From Shinisaurus crocodilurus (lineage: Eukaryota > Chordata > Lepidosauria > Squamata > Shinisauridae), in assembly GCA_021292165.1 (NCBI GenBank), contig CM037877.1:217103350-217167349 (forward strand): DNA of 64,000 nucleotides. The letters run 5' to 3'. Shown here piece by piece: positions 47,201 through 60,354 of this stretch. The translations under genes were made by a program, and so were the position numbers. The notes below the pieces were generated by a model. That model had not been told where the DNA came from, did no database searches, and saw only the letters and a program-made list of their open reading frames with translations. Within the stretch, counting starts at the first letter, position 1. Each line of letters opens with the position of its first letter.

Positions 47201-47526
47201 AGTGCAATCCTATCCTCAAATGACACCTGCTGGGATAGGATTGCTACTAAATGCCTCATGCCAGCACAACTAAGGGTTAGGCTGGCATAGTGGATATACA
47301 CTGCCGTAGGCATTACAGTTGTGCCGGAGTCATGCAGCGTCAGCAGTACGCCCCTAGCACAAGGAACAAAGGTGGGAGCAATTGGGGGTGACCTGGGGGA
47401 TGGGGGAAGAGGAGTGGCATAAGTTAAAATGCTTCCATCAGAATCAATGAAAAAACCCAAATGGACAGCCTCCTTCCTCTTTATACCCCCTCCCCCACCT
47501 GTGCCACATCAGAGGATAGGATTTTG
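47201..47526. mobile_element. MITE-like element, 'caatcctatcctc' ends
   Basis: Starts cagtgcaatcctatcctc after TTA and ends gaggataggattttg. The inverted ends agree over about 12 bp, followed by a GC-richer interior. The terminus relates it to the 'gtgcaatccta' elements. No clean 3' duplication. Confidence 0.5.
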
Positions 47527-48822
47527 TCTCACTCACTCAGTAGCCAATTACAGAAAACCACCAAGAGCATGTAAGCCCCAGCAAGGAAACACAGCTTGAG
47601 ATGCAATACCGTAGAAGGGCTACATCACTTTGCCCTTCTAGAGAACGTGGAGTACAGATGTGAGAACCTGGTGATGGGGCACTTTTCACAAAGAGCCAGG
47701 GGAAGAGCACAGTGGGATGCTGGCTATTGCTAACACTCCTCATATGGACATCCCTCCTCAGAACACCAGAAACAAGGACCCATCAGAAACCTCAATTTCA
47801 CTGCTGCCACTGGGGCTGCAAGGATGACAAGTAAGCAAGGGAAGAGGCACACCGGCGGGGAACATGAGCCATGCCTCACAGCACGACCCTTGCTCCTCCG
47901 CCACAACCCTTGGGCATGCCAAGAAAAGAGGCAGGTGTGCAGAGACCCGAACATCCATGGCCACAAAGTATCTCCCCACCCCCATATAGGAAAGGCAGTG
48001 GGGAGCACAGGCACCTTTCCTCTTTAACACCAAGCATCTACTCTGCTCGTTGCACGAGTCATTCTTCCTTGGCAGATCAGAGCCAGGGAATGTGCAGCGG
48101 AGCAAACAGTGCAACTTCATAAATGGGATGAATGAATATTGTCTTAATGACATTACTTGTTCCCCATCAGGTACAGCACTGCTAAAAAACAGACCTCATT
48201 GAGACTTTCAGTGAGAGGGCAATGTAAGGGCAATAAGCCAAGCAGCGGAGCAGTGTGAGGTGAAGGGGTGGGGACACATTAGGTGTGCTCAATGGAAAAT
48301 TTGAAGTACAGGCACTCATCATGATTGTCCCCACAGTCGCAGCCCCAAGGAGAATCCAAGAATTCAGGCAGCTGTGTTAATCCATATCAACAAGCCAGTT
48401 CGAGCAGTTTTATCTAGGTAAAATAAATGAAAGGCACCCTTGGGCATCAATGAGTCAGACAATATGTGCTGCAGCCTCACATGGGGTTCCCTTCAGATCT
48501 GGGCTCTATGGCTGTACTCTCTGGGGCTCCATGTATAAGTTTGGTGAGGGGGACATGTCACAGGATGGGCTTCTGGGGGACCACAAAGACCCCATTATGA
48601 GTATCTTGTGTCTGCTCCTCTGGCTGTGTGATCAGATTAGGTACTTCCATGGAATTTAAGCCCTTCTTCCAGGGGGTTTTCTCCTAACATGGGACCTATG
48701 GAGCTGGCTGGCAGTAATGACTGGAATAGCACTCCTTCAGTCCCTCTGTGATCCTGGCCTTTCTCTTGGCAAAATCATGCTATGTGCAGACTGCTGCTCT
48801 CTGTGTTCACGCTTCTGGTAGA

Positions 48823-48990
48823 TTCATAGAATCATAGAATAGTAGAGTTGGAAGGGGCCTATAAGGCCATCGAGTCCAACCCCCTGCTCAATGCAGGAGA
48901 ACAGATGTGGGCAGCCCAGGCAGTCACCCATCCAAGCACTGACCTGGCTCATACCTGCTTAGCTTCAGCATGTGGCCTGCATTATGTGCT
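48823..48990 (-). mobile_element. 5S-rRNA-derived SINE with CR1 tail, diverged
   Basis: On the minus strand: gaagctaagcaggtatgagc, gtcagtgcttggatgggtga (5S-like), then the CR1-type 3' end (cagggggttggactcgatgg, ccttccaactctactattct). Confidence 0.75.
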
Positions 48991-49212
48991 CTCGAATCGA
49001 CTCCATGTCAATTCACTGTGGGGAGTACTGCAACACATGGCCTAACTTATAGGGTTGTTGTGAGGTCCAACATCACAGAGATTGTAATGCACTTTGAACA
49101 TACATGGGTAAATTTTTATAGCTGGGATTAGATATCTGCCCACCTGATAATTCTTAAAGACAAATATGATATTTTACAGTTTAATATCTGTAGAGTTTGA
49201 TCTCTGTGATGG

Positions 49213-49463
49213 CTGTTCAATGACCTAGAATCATTTAGCTGGAAGTGACCTCAAAGGTCATCTGGCCCAACCCTCCGCTGATACAGGAAATCCACTACCA
49301 CAGCATCCCTGACAGGTGGCCATCCAACCTCTGCTTAAAAACCTCCACCAATGGAGAGACCACCACCCTCCAAGGCAGCCTGGCCCACTGTCAGACAGCT
49401 TGAACTATCAGGAATGACTTCCTAATATTTAGTCAAAGTCCTCTTTGTTGTAATTTGAACCTC
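49213..49463 (-). mobile_element. CR1 LINE 3' fragment
   Basis: Antisense phrases tagaatcatttagctggaag, tcatctggcccaaccctccg, catccctgacaggtggccat, caatggagagaccaccaccc and attcctgatagttcaagc-like sequence correspond to a CR1 C-terminus. Its 5' side is cut by the SINE at 49464. Confidence 0.85.
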
Positions 49464-49697
49464 TTTTATTTATTATATTTATATCCCGCCTTTTTTCCTG
49501 CAAGGAACCCAAGGCGGCTTACATAATCCTCCTCCTCCTCTCCATTTTATCCTCACAACAACCCTGTGAGGTAGGTTAGGCTGAGAGTCAGTGACTGGCC
49601 CAAAGTCACCCAGTGAGTTTCATGGCAGAGCGGGGACTAGAACCCGGATCTCCTGAGTCCCAGTCCAACACTCTCACCACTACGCCACACTGGCTCT
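49464..49697 (-). mobile_element. Sauria-type SINE, well preserved
   Basis: Antisense: tttatatcccgccttttttc, caaggaacccaaggcggctt, gtggg-type B-box complement ggactagaacccggatctcc, tacgccacactggctctt. Inserted next to CR1 sequence and only about 200 bp from the KCND3 exon at 49903. Confidence 0.92.
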
Positions 49698-49896
49698 TGG
49701 TTTGGGTCTTAACCCCTGCACAAGTTCTTGCAGTTGTTTACATGCATGAATCAGCCTGTAAAAAAAGTATGTTGGGCAAGATACTTGGATAAATGTAACT
49801 TCTCCACATTGCTGTTTTGATAGACTGGGCCATTATCAGTAAAGCAGCAACGGAATTGAAATTTGTACATATATCATAGCTTTCTGTGGATTATCA

Positions 49897-50136
<240 letters not shown>

Positions 50137-51061
50137 TTAATCAGCTAGAAGTTGAAATCAGCAGCCTCATATACTCATACTCCATCCAGGAGTAACTCCA
50201 AAAGTTTTCTTGAATTTGGGGAGGCAGCCTGTTGGACATGGCAAGGAAGAAAGAGGGAGTTAGAAACCTTGCTACATCTGCTCTAACTCTCTACATTCAC
50301 ATTGCCCTTTGATTCCCAGCTTCACTAGTTTATTGTGGCAAGTACTTACATAGGCAACAGCCTGCTTCATCAGATGCTCCATTTAGCACTTTTGCAGAAT
50401 AAACCCCTGTGGCCCAGTGCATAAAAACAATCTAGAGCTCCATAAAAATGACAGATGATATTCCAGCTGAAGTCTGTAGTTTACATTCATAACAACCTCA
50501 TGTTGATGGATGAGTTGTTTAAGCTTTACCTGTTTTTCTTCCAAGCCATCCTCGGCCTTATTTCTAGCAAAAATGAGTTGACTTCAGGTTTTGCATCAAA
50601 TTCTCCAGTCTCATGTGTTTCAGAACTGGAAGCCCAGGGACACTTTGTGGATTTGAGTTGGAGTTTTTTTTTAAAGGCACAGGGATCAGGGCCAGCCCTA
50701 GGTGTTATCCAAATGTCTCCCACTACACACTTTGTGCAGCACTCACTTGGTTCTGCACAAAATTAGTGGTGCACACAAATGCATCTACAAAGACATCTCA
50801 GTTCCACCTCCAGGTAACAGTTCCATTACATGTTCATAGTTCATTGTAACTGCTTTCATGATATCGGGGCCTAAAGATCATTTCACCCATGGATTAAGCA
50901 GTTGGTACTGCCCAAAAAACAAGAAGTAAAAACAGGAAAACTGAACAATAAGGAAACTATGGTTAGTTGCAACACAAATCTCTCCCCCGCCCTCACATCA
51001 AATCTCCACAGCCAACTCTGGAACATGCCGATAAGTACAGTAAAGATAGTGAAAAATGTGT

Positions 51062-51190
51062 TCCACAGCGGTAGCCATGTTAGTCTATTGCAGAAAAAAC
51101 AAGAAGGAGTCTCGTGGCACCTTAAAAATTAACAAACTTTTTTGGCATAAGCTTTCATAGACACTGTCCACTTCATCACCTGCAATACAT
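51062..51190. repeat. Dispersed repeat ('gtggcacctta' family), copy 1
   Basis: agccatgttagtctattgca, gagtctcgtggcaccttaaa and ggcataagctttcatagac form a phrase I recognise as a common reptile dispersed repeat. A rearranged copy is at 56740-56850. Class not assigned. Confidence 0.5.
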
Positions 51191-51839
51191 GCTAATTTTA
51201 AAATAATTGCAAAATAAATTATTTTTTAGACAACCATCAGACTAGCACAAGAAACAATGTATTGAAAGTTGTAAAGTCTAGCTTGATGTAAAACAGCATG
51301 TATTTTTATCCGCAGTTGTGTAGGTCACCTTCCTGTGGGATCTTCAAAAGCATCATGTGGTTGCTAAGGCCTCTTCCCAAGCTCTGACAAGGGTATGGGC
51401 CATGCTCCTACCAAACAGGAAGTAACACTGTCAAGCATGGTGCCCCCATGCCAACAATAGCCAATGTATGTAAAAATGAACAAAGAACTGGGGAAGTGCA
51501 CCCCACAATAAGGTTTAAGCTATCATACACCCACACCTCTGGGAGGGTGTCATCTATCAGATGGCATAAAATTGTGTCCAGCTCAATGCTGCTAAGTATT
51601 GCGCTCCCATGCCAATACTTGCCAATGTATGTAAAAATGAATACAGAACCAGGGTGTGCCTACATCTCCAGGACAATATCTTCTATGTGATGGCATAGAA
51701 TGACATTCAGCCCAATGCTTTGTTTTGGTGCAAGACACTGTGTAGCATACTGCCCCATGCCAATAATAGATAATGCATGTAGAAATGAATAAGGAACTGG
51801 GGATATGCACCGCACATTAAGCTTTGGGTCACCCAAAAC

Positions 51840-52622
51840 CAGGGATGTTGAAGAGTCCTTGGTCTCGAGTCACGAGTCGAGTCATGAGTCTTTGGACCCG
51901 AGTCTCGAGTCCGAGTCCGAGTCCTTGGTCCAAAATGGTGACTCACGAGTCACGAGTCCTGAGTCACTCCCAAAACTGACTCCACGAGTCCCTATTAAAA
52001 TCAATGGGGTTTCCCCCCAACAAAATAAGGCTACTTCAGATGTGTGGCTTAAATAAATTCTAGGTACAAGTGTGCCTTTTTATTTCAAAACTCTGCAAGT
52101 GATTTTGGCAAGAACAGACCAGGCAGACAAACCCAAAATAACCAGGCAGGCAGAGGAGGCAGGGCACCCCAAAGCAGGCAGGCAGAGGCCTTTGTCTTGG
52201 ACAATTCAACTGTTGAACAGGTCAAGAAGAGACCAGGCAGGCAGAGGAGGCTGGGAACCCCAGACAGGCAGGCAGAGGCAGCCAAACCCAAAATGTCTGA
52301 CCCTAACCCAAACCCCCCACAACAACACATCAATCAAAATAAATCTCAACACATCGTTGGGGCTGCGCTCCTGGTAGCTGTCCATAATGGCCGAGCAGCG
52401 GCGCGCCTCGCTTCCATGCGCTCTTCACCGGTGATCGCGCTCCTTCTGGCACAGCCAGAAGACTCGTCAACAGCCCAGGTATGTTGACGAGTCCTTGGTC
52501 TCGAGTCCCGAGTCGAGTCTCGAGTCCCATTAAAAATATTGGGACTCGAGTCCGAGTCGAGTCAGAAGGGGGACTCAGTCCGACTCACGAGTCGAGTCCT
52601 CGAGTCCGAGTCCCCATCCCTG
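51840..52622. mobile_element. Non-autonomous hAT element with GAGTC-rich ends, copy 2 (783 bp)
   Basis: Ends CAGGGATG and CATCCCTG; perfect 8-bp duplication cccaaaac at 51832-51839 and 52623-52630. Same orientation and structure as 13484-14259, differing at roughly 20 positions by eye plus small indels. The internal copy of the left terminus is mutated here (caggtatgttgacgagtcc at about 52476). It lies in the KCND3 intron upstream of the S6 exon. Confidence 0.92.
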
Positions 52623-53959
52623 CCCAAAACATATATTCACACCTTCAGGAGATGTTCTGTATGAGATGGCATAGCATTGTATAGCTCATTGCTTGCTCTC
52701 GGTGCAAGATACTTTTAAGTATTTGAGGTGGGCCAAAGCTTATTGTGGGATGCACACTTCAAGTTCCTGATTCATTTCCACCCACATTGGCTATTATTGG
52801 CATGGGGACACATTGCTTGACTGTATCCAAACAAAGCATCGGGCTGGATGTGACTCTAATGCCGGAAGATTATGACAGTAACTGTTAGTGTTAACATCAA
52901 CAGGTGTTAATGCTGATACAGCACAGAAAATGTACAAGATTAGCTTTGTGCTGAAAATCTCTTCCACATTTTTTTTTACCTTTCTCATTAATTAATAGAA
53001 AATAAATTGCTTTTAAAAAATGTTCAAAGGAGAAGAAAATTTCTGAGAAATTCCCATGGAAGGGGTCAGAGATCTTGTGCTTACTTTATTTATGAGGTGG
53101 CCAAGGAGGGTGTGTGAGTCTCCTGTCTTTGATTGTACAATCATCTCTCTGCCAGCCTGCAGCCTCCCTGGCTTCCCACACTTAAAGCCCAGGAGAAGAA
53201 AAGACTTCATGAGGTAACTCCTCCTCCAGGGGACTTTTTCAAACTCAAATGACCCTATTAAATGTTTGAGTATTTCATTGACTGTAAAGCTAATTTACAA
53301 AAAAGGACCCATTTGACTCTGTAGAAGCAGAGATATTACAATGTCAACTGACTACTACTTTTCAGCCATTCCCAACATCAAGTGGCGATGGGGAAAAAAC
53401 CCTGATTTGCATTGATCTGGACATTTGCAACTTTTAGTATGTTGTTTCTTATGCAGATTGTTCTCTCAAAGAAATAACTTTCTTTTGCATTTATTTTAAA
53501 GTTCAAACTTGCTTTTACTGGATTAAATTTCAATCCATGATGATAGCATGATTTGACTGCTTTCATAATATTGGAGTCTACAAATTATTTTCTAATCTTC
53601 AACAATGCATTAAGCAATTGGAACTACCCACTAGTAAGGAACTAAAAAACAGAAAAGAAAGAAGAGGAAACTGAAAAATAGTGTTGGAAGGTGAACCAAG
53701 GCAAATCTCACATTAAATCTCAACTAGCCTTGGAACATATGCAAGATGATATTTCCTCTGAGCAGGTGCATTATGCTTTAACAGAACCAGAATCCTTTCC
53801 TTTGCATCTCTCCAGATTTATTCTTCACTTTTACATAATCAAAATCAGTTTCCTTGCCCAGTATCATTACATTTACAGGAAAAGTATGAAGTAGCATATA
53901 TGGGATTACAGAAGCCAAATTAGCCATGGCTTCTAATATAACACCTTTGATAGAGTCCC

Positions 53960-54028
53960 ACGTATAATATTGGGTCCTCAATGGCCTTGTAGGCCCCTTC
54001 CAACTCGACTTTTCTATGATTCTATGTG
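53960..54028 (+). repeat. CR1-type 3' tail fragment
   Basis: tgggtcctcaatggccttgt, aggccccttccaactcgac and ctatgattctatgtg are a short sense CR1 end; it could also be the tail of a 5S SINE whose head is lost. Confidence 0.65.
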
Positions 54029-54896
54029 ACCTTGTGCTCTCTGTAACACTCCTGGCTAATCCAAAGAGCTTAGTTACACTATGAATGTGCAACTAAGTCA
54101 AGTCAGCTCTTGTTTCTGTTCATTCTCCAAACAAAACCCAAAAGATCCCCCCCACCGCGCCAAAAGTCTATTGATCAAAAGACCGATCTGAAACATGGAA
54201 CAGCAACAATGCTGACATTTTCATCAGAATCAGGGTTCCACAGGAAGTGAGAAAGAGCCCTTCTTTTAGGGCCCTAAACATGTGTAAGACCTAGAGATAG
54301 AGGGCAATCAAATGATCATGGCGAAGGGGGTCAGGTACTGAGGGCATCTTGTGCAAGGATGCTGCATCCCAGCAGCAGGGGAAATTTTTTAAATCTTTCT
54401 TTTCTCTCTTTCATATTTCATACAGCTTCTACTCTCCCCATCTTCTCTTTCATTTCTTTGCACCCCTCCCCAATCTTTCAACTTCCCTTTCTCTGCCTCC
54501 TCTCTTCCATTCCCTCTTTCAGACCCTTCTCTGTATCCCTCTTTCTCATTTTCTTTAATTGCAGTTGTCTCTAAGTTTCATAGTAGTTGTCCTTCTCAGG
54601 TTGATCCCAGCTTCTCCTACTCTCTTGCCTTCAGTTAAACTCTCCTCCCATTTCCTCTTCTGCTATTGATGGTATTAGCCACCTGCCAAGCACAGTAGAA
54701 AGAGAGAGGACCAGCATGCAAGAGATCCATGGATCCTGGTGCCCAAGAGTGATGGATATGTGAGCCAGCACACATGCATGATGACAGAGGTGCATAAAAC
54801 AAGGCCAGGCAACATTCAACCCTTCTAGCATGGCATATGTTGCTTCCACCAATTCCAAGTATTCCATAGTTTTAATAAGGACCAGGCATTATTTTT

Positions 54897-54927
54897 GGGG
54901 GGACTGTATACTTGTAATACAGTCCCC
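54897..54927. repeat. Small hairpin
   Basis: ggggactgtat and atacagtcccc are perfect 11-bp complements with a short spacer. No context explains it. Confidence 0.5.
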
Positions 54928-54938
54928 CTCCATACACA

Positions 54939-55381
54939 TAGAAACATAGAATCATAGAAAAGTAGAGTTGGAAGGGGCCTACAAGGCCATCGAGTTCAAC
55001 CCCCTGCTCAATGCAGGAATCCAGGTCAAAGCATCCCTGACAGATGGCTGTCCAGCTTCACCTTGAATGCCTCCAGAGTGGGAGAGCTCACCATCTCCCT
55101 AGGTAATTGGTTCCATTGTCTTATTGCTCTAACAGCCAGGAAAATTTTCCTGATGTTTAGGTGGAATCTGGGTTCCTGTAACTTGAGCCCATTATTCCGT
55201 GTCCTGCAGACTGGGATGATTGAGAAGAGATCCTGGCCCTCCTCTGTGTGACAAACCTTCAAGTACTGGAAGAGTGCTATCATATCTCCCCTCAGTCTCC
55301 TCTTCTGAAGGCTAAACATGCCCAGTTCTTTCAATCTCTCCTCATAGGGCCTTGTTTCCAGTCCCTTAATCATCTTTGTCA
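54939..55381 (-). mobile_element. CR1 LINE, C-terminal end of ORF2 and 3' tail
   Basis: The minus-strand frame stays open through the whole remnant: MIKGLETRPYEERLKELGMF, LQKRRLRGDMIALFQYLKVC, NNGLKLQEPRFHLNIRKIFL, IRQWNQLPREMVSSPTLEAF and KVKLDSHLSGML before the stop near 55026. This is the standard CR1 ORF2 C-terminus. A short 3' end follows with gagtt(g)gaaggggcctacaa. Intact frame suggests a relatively young copy. Confidence 0.93.
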
Positions 55382-55508
55382 CAATCCCTGTTTTGCAGGG
55401 TGGGAGAAGCAGAGGTGACCTTTGCCTCCATGCTTCTCCCACTCTGCAAAGGATGTCTGTAATTCTCTGAATTCGGAAGGTTATAGGCATCCCCATAGGA
55501 TTACACCC
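55382..55508. mobile_element. Short Harbinger-like MITE relative
   Basis: Begins cacaatccctgttttgcagg and ends cataggattacaccct. Its right half (gaggtgacc, ggttataggca) matches the right part of 61750-62196, so it is probably an internally deleted member. It sits at the edge of the CR1 fragment. Confidence 0.6.
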
Positions 55509-55774
55509 TTACTCGCGTATATTTTGGGCCTGTAAATCTGACCTGCATCACTGGTCCCCACTGTCCCTGGGATCAATGACCGTGATTATTATGTTTCTTT
55601 GCCCTTCCCTATGCACAAAGGACTCTGGGACTGATAGTTCTTGAGAAAGCATATCACATAGGGAAGCACATATCTCTCTGTCTCTCAAACTACCCATCCT
55701 AGTTTAACTGCACAAGCACACTCTCTGTGCTCTAGAGAGGGGCCTAGGCCAGCAAGGGCCTGAACATTCACTGT

Positions 55775-55960
55775 TCATAGATTTCATAGATCATAGAGTT
55801 GGAAGGAGCCTACAAGGCTATCGAGTCCAACCCCCTGCTCAGTGCAGGAAACAAGAGGAGGGGTCTCCCATCCAAGTAACAACCAGGCCTGACCCTGCTT
55901 AGCTTTCCACACTCAGGCAAGCTGAGCCAGCATAAGCCACAGAATGTTGCTTGTTCTGCT
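55775..55960 (-). mobile_element. 5S-rRNA-derived SINE with CR1 tail
   Basis: Minus strand: gctaagcagggtcaggcctg, gttgttacttggatgggaga (5S C box) and then the CR1 3' end (cagggggttggactcgatag, cttccaactctatgatctat). Closely related to the sense copy at 21610-21785, including the same change gttgttac. Confidence 0.87.
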
Positions 55961-56739
55961 CTTCCACTGCTTCTCTGATTGGCTTCTGCAAACTTCAGCA
56001 AGATCTGGACAATAGGTGCATAGATTCAGGGAAATAATTTTCCATAAATATCCTCAAGTGTGATCTACATAATTATGCCTCATTTCCCCCCTCATGGTAA
56101 TGGGGCTGCAGTCTTGGCTGAGTCCTCCTGGATTTCTGGGCCCTGATAAAGTGTAAGGCTCTGTCCTTACTTGATAATACTGGACTTTTCCAAGTCAGTG
56201 CCACAGGAAAGGGAGTGTCCAAAACATGCTAATGGTAGAAACCACCCCCATTCTTTAATGGAAGAAACTATGCCCCTTCATGTGTTATTCAAGTGAAAGG
56301 GTTCTATTTGTAGCAGGGACAACTGGGCCATACAGTTGGCTCTACCCCTGGCATTCTGTGGCTCCTTGGTCTGGTGCCCACACAATGCGAATAGGTGACT
56401 GCATAGGGGGAAACTACTTGGGTAGAGCTTTCTACACATAGGCTTCCCTTATGCAGATGCCCATTGCAGAATGCATGAATGCTGGTGTGCAGAGCCAGCC
56501 TGAAGCATCTCTCGCTTCACCCTGGTTCATGATGGAGCCACCTTCAACTGGGACTCATGCTGTACTTTCATTGTCATTGTTATATTGCATTTGTTTTACA
56601 CAAATTCTACATATACTTCCCTGGGATCCTTTATGGATGAAGGAGCAGAGTAGAACATTTTAAATGAAAACAAACGAAGAAGCAATTCATTCCACCTCCC
56701 AGCATTGGTTGCAAATCAACGGCACAGCATTCTGACAAG

Positions 56740-56850
56740 CTCCTACAAATGCAAAATCAACAAAGAGTCTTCCGGCACCTTAGAGACAAACAAATTTATT
56801 ATGGCATAAGTCATGTTGGTCTCTCAGGTGCCACAACACTCTTTGTTGTT
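56740..56850. repeat. Foldback copy of the 'gtggcacctta' repeat
   Basis: aacaaagagtcttccggcac at the left and gtgccacaacactctttgtt at the right pair with each other, around aacaaatttattatggcata. Related to 51062-51190. Confidence 0.5.
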
Positions 56851-57234
56851 TTTACTGTAACAGATTAGGATTTGTAGCACATGGTAGATAGTGCTACAAA
56901 TCAAAATAGTTGAATTCTCCTTTTCAATAACATAATCTCCTCTCATTTTCAGACCAGTCTGATTCCTTGTCTTAGGCTTGGTCAATATACATACCTTTTT
57001 TTAATGGTAGGCTATTTGATCTTATTTGAACAACTCCTTAACTGGTGTGCACATATTGATTCAGATGCTGGAAAAGGGTTAATATTAATCTGCACTGGCA
57101 AACAATGGCTAGTTGTCTTAAAGACTTGCACAATGACTTCTACTCAGCTAGCCAATGGCCAGGTCAGCTAGATTGAGGGCCAATTTACACAGCTCTTAAG
57201 CCCTCAGCCATGCACTTATTTTTATATCCAGGCT

Positions 57235-57380
57235 CAGTGCTTTTTTTCTGGAGAAAAGTGTACCGGAACTCTTGGATTACATTTCCTCGGGAGTAGATGG
57301 CGATTAAATTGTAATGCAATTAATAGAAGAAAAGGTGCTGGAACTCAGTTCCAGTGAGTTCCACCAGAAAAAAAGCCCTG
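57235..57380. mobile_element. hAT MITE, 146 bp, copy 2
   Basis: Ends CAGTGCTTTTTTTCTGG and CCAGAAAAAAAGCCCTG; perfect 8-bp duplication tccaggct at 57227-57234 and 57381-57388. About four differences from 18873-19018. Confidence 0.92.
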
Positions 57381-57612
57381 TCCAGGCTTATCCTTTCTGT
57401 CAGTGAGAAATGTTTTTGTAGCAAAGCCTTCATCTGCTTGCTCCATCATGAACATAAACCATGTTCAGCGTGTCACTACTGAGCCCTCTTTCCACCACTT
57501 GGACGTTGTGTGCAAACATCTCCCAAGTCCCCATTCAAAGTTAAGAGGGCAACCACCAGTGCCCATATATACATGGATTTTTGGTTTGACCCAGTGAGCC
57601 AAAATTAAGTAG

Positions 57613-57616
<4 letters not shown>

Positions 57617-57660
<44 letters not shown>
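57617..57660. repeat. (TC)22 microsatellite
   Basis: 44 bp of uninterrupted TC. Confidence 0.97.
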
Positions 57661-57664
<4 letters not shown>

Positions 57665-58037
57665 GTCACCAATGGGGTACAGGGAAGTTCATTGCCTGAC
57701 TACTTCCAAGTCAGTCCATCCTTTAGTCAAGTCACTTCTCTGTTTAACTCAGTTAGGAGGGTTCAAGTGGAACCCAGGTAGGGTGTCTACACATCCTCTT
57801 TTACAGAGGACTGTCCCCCATTTTGAAGGCATCCTCTATTTGAAGGGCTGTCCAGTTTGAGTCTGGTTTAAAGATAAAGAACCATCTGAAGGAAGAGCTT
57901 TGCCTTGAAGTAACCCATCAACAGCACCTGGACAGCAGGCCGAGCAAGGTGCACAGGTCACCTGGTCAGAGTCTTCCACACTATGGTGAGATGTACTGTA
58001 TTTCTCTTTAAATTATAATAATTTCTTAATTTGCATC

Positions 58038-58061
58038 ATATATATATATATATATATATAT
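58038..58061. repeat. (AT)n microsatellite
   Basis: About 12 AT units. Confidence 0.95.
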
Positions 58062-58624
58062 GCACATGAGCATATGTCAATTTTATGTAAAGTGGTGTCC
58101 TCTTTTTTGGTGATGCATGCATGTCCTCTTCTTTGGCAATTCATAAGTGGCCACCCTAAACCTAGTTTTTTGTTTTGTTTTGGCTGCTACATGCACTCTG
58201 TAGGGCTCAGGAAGTGTGCCTAACTTCAGCTCCCCACCCCCATCACTGCCTTTGTCTTCATGGGAATGACAACAACTTCCAGATAGTTATTGTAGAGGCA
58301 GGGTGACTTGTTCCCACTGTTACTTTGTGAATCACAATCCCTGTAGCCTGGTAGCCCGATCCCCTGTGATGAACTCCCAGATCACCATGAACCTTTGGGG
58401 ATGGCCCTCCTGAGACTCCTTTTTCTCTAAAGCTGGTAAATATCTGTGCTTCAGTCTTCCTCCTTTCCTTATTTTCCAACTGTACTCTGTCAACTCTCCA
58501 TTCTACCCCGTGTGTTGCCCAACATGGTGTCATTTACATTCTGAGTTGGTTGAGTTTGTTCCAACACAGCTTGCCAAATTCTGCCACCTCTGTCACTCTC
58601 TTTCTACTTCCTGGTTGTCTATTA

Positions 58625-58830
58625 GTGCAGGGGTGGGGAGCTTCTTTCAGCCTGAGGGCTAAATTCAATTGCAGAGGAGTTCTTGGGAACTGTATTCTGA
58701 TGGTGGATGGGGCTGAAGGCAAAAGGGGTAGGGGGAGTGGCACACGGCTAACACGGCCATTACACATGGCTAACACAAAAGCAACAGATGCATTGGCGAA
58801 GGGGTGGGAAGGTGTGAGAAGGAGAGAATA
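58625..58830. repeat. Dispersed repeat, hAT-like 'cagggg' family, copy 3
   Basis: Starts caggggtggggagcttcttt and continues cagcctgagggctaaattc, matching the copies at 3420 and 4286. The short stretch ttccccatccctg at 60549-60561 looks like the opposite end of a similar element. Confidence 0.5.
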
Positions 58831-60287
58831 ATATTTTCCCGAGTGCAAAATAGTTCTGGGGACATGGGATATTATCTCCAAAGAAATGTTTGATGAAAGA
58901 TCTCTGATTTCCATGCAACAAATGGTTAGCAACAGCACATTTACTGCTCTGAATAACCATCCTTGAGCTGTTCAAATCAAACAACTGCAAAGGAGAAAAG
59001 GTGAAAGATGTGAAGATATTATCTAACTAACATCATGTTTGCATCATATCTAACAGTTGCTTTCAAAAAAGGAGCCGTGAATGTGCTTTTCAAGGTGCCA
59101 CATTGAACTATGAACCCCTGATGGCCTAAGGTCACAAGCACATATTATAGAACCCAAGGTGATTACAGTGTCAACAGATGGTACCTCGTTATGATTCACA
59201 ATCCCAAAAAGTTGTGCTGTGATATAGCAGCCTCATGACTGATGGGCCAGTCAGCTAGAATTAAGAGGTCCAATCATCTGTGCTGCATTATGGGGGAATG
59301 TGTCATGCTCAACTGTAAATCTGAATTCAGAATCCCAATTACCTTAGCTGTGATAAGGCACTCGGCAAGCCGGGGCAGTCAATCATACTTGTTAGTCCCG
59401 AGCAGTTGCTGCCCTGTATGTTTCATTAGGGAATAGCAGACAGAGTTCTCTTTATAGCTCTAGCAAGGAGACATCGACCCAAGCATGGAACACTTATTCT
59501 AAGTATCCTAGAGAAAAGCATGAAAGTGCTGAAGATTGCTATGGCAGTACACAAAGCAGAAACCATGTAAAACAAGCAACAAGGCGGCAGTATTTTCTGG
59601 TGGCATCCCCCCCCCCCCCCAGCATGACATCAAAAGGAATGAAGCCCAAGGGCACAAACTAGCAGGAAGTTCTCTTGCACAAGCCATATTGAAATGAATG
59701 AGAGTTGTGCAACAGCATGGTAAAGACACAACTGATTTTTCACCAGCATGAAAATGAAAGAATATTATGCTGTCTTGCATGGCTCCAGGTGTAAAATATT
59801 ATGTTACTGAAGAAGAACTTTGTGTTTTGGATTTGGAAACCTTTGAATGTCTCTTGGTTAGTTTAATAGCTTTCAATGGGGAAATGTGCTTCTCAAAGTT
59901 ATCCCTAAGCTTCTATCTTTAAAATATATAACGCCAGAGAGCTGATGTGCAGCCTGATGCCACCACAAGTGTGGAAGAAGCCATTTACTTTTGATTGAAA
60001 CAAAAAAAAAAGTGTAGAAGAAAGGATCCAAATCTCCAAATTAAATCATGTCAAAATCCTCCTCATTGGAACGAAATGGTGCTCTTCCAAGCCATTATAC
60101 AGTCTAGCCATGGTAGTACTTGCTGTCACCTGCTTGCTGCCTCTTCTGTTAAAGTGGAAGGATGACACTCAGTGCCAATATCTGAAATGAAAGCTGATGA
60201 CACTATTCAGCTCTGGGATGCTGAGCTCCCTTGTGCCCAAAGAAAGGCTTGCTATGAAGCCCAAACAACCAAGTGAGAGCATGGCTT

Positions 60288-60290
<3 letters not shown>

Positions 60291-60354
<64 letters not shown>
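60291..60354. repeat. (TC)20 (AC)12 compound microsatellite
   Basis: 40 bp of TC directly followed by 24 bp of AC. Confidence 0.97.

Noticed and set aside
47758..48153. 131-codon minus-strand frame as a gene
   Set aside because: Low-complexity, cysteine/proline-rich translation, overlapped by other frames, no splice context or family resemblance.
55026..55496. 156-codon frame as an intact host gene
   Set aside because: It is the CR1 ORF2 C-terminus; the first part reads out of a neighbouring MITE.
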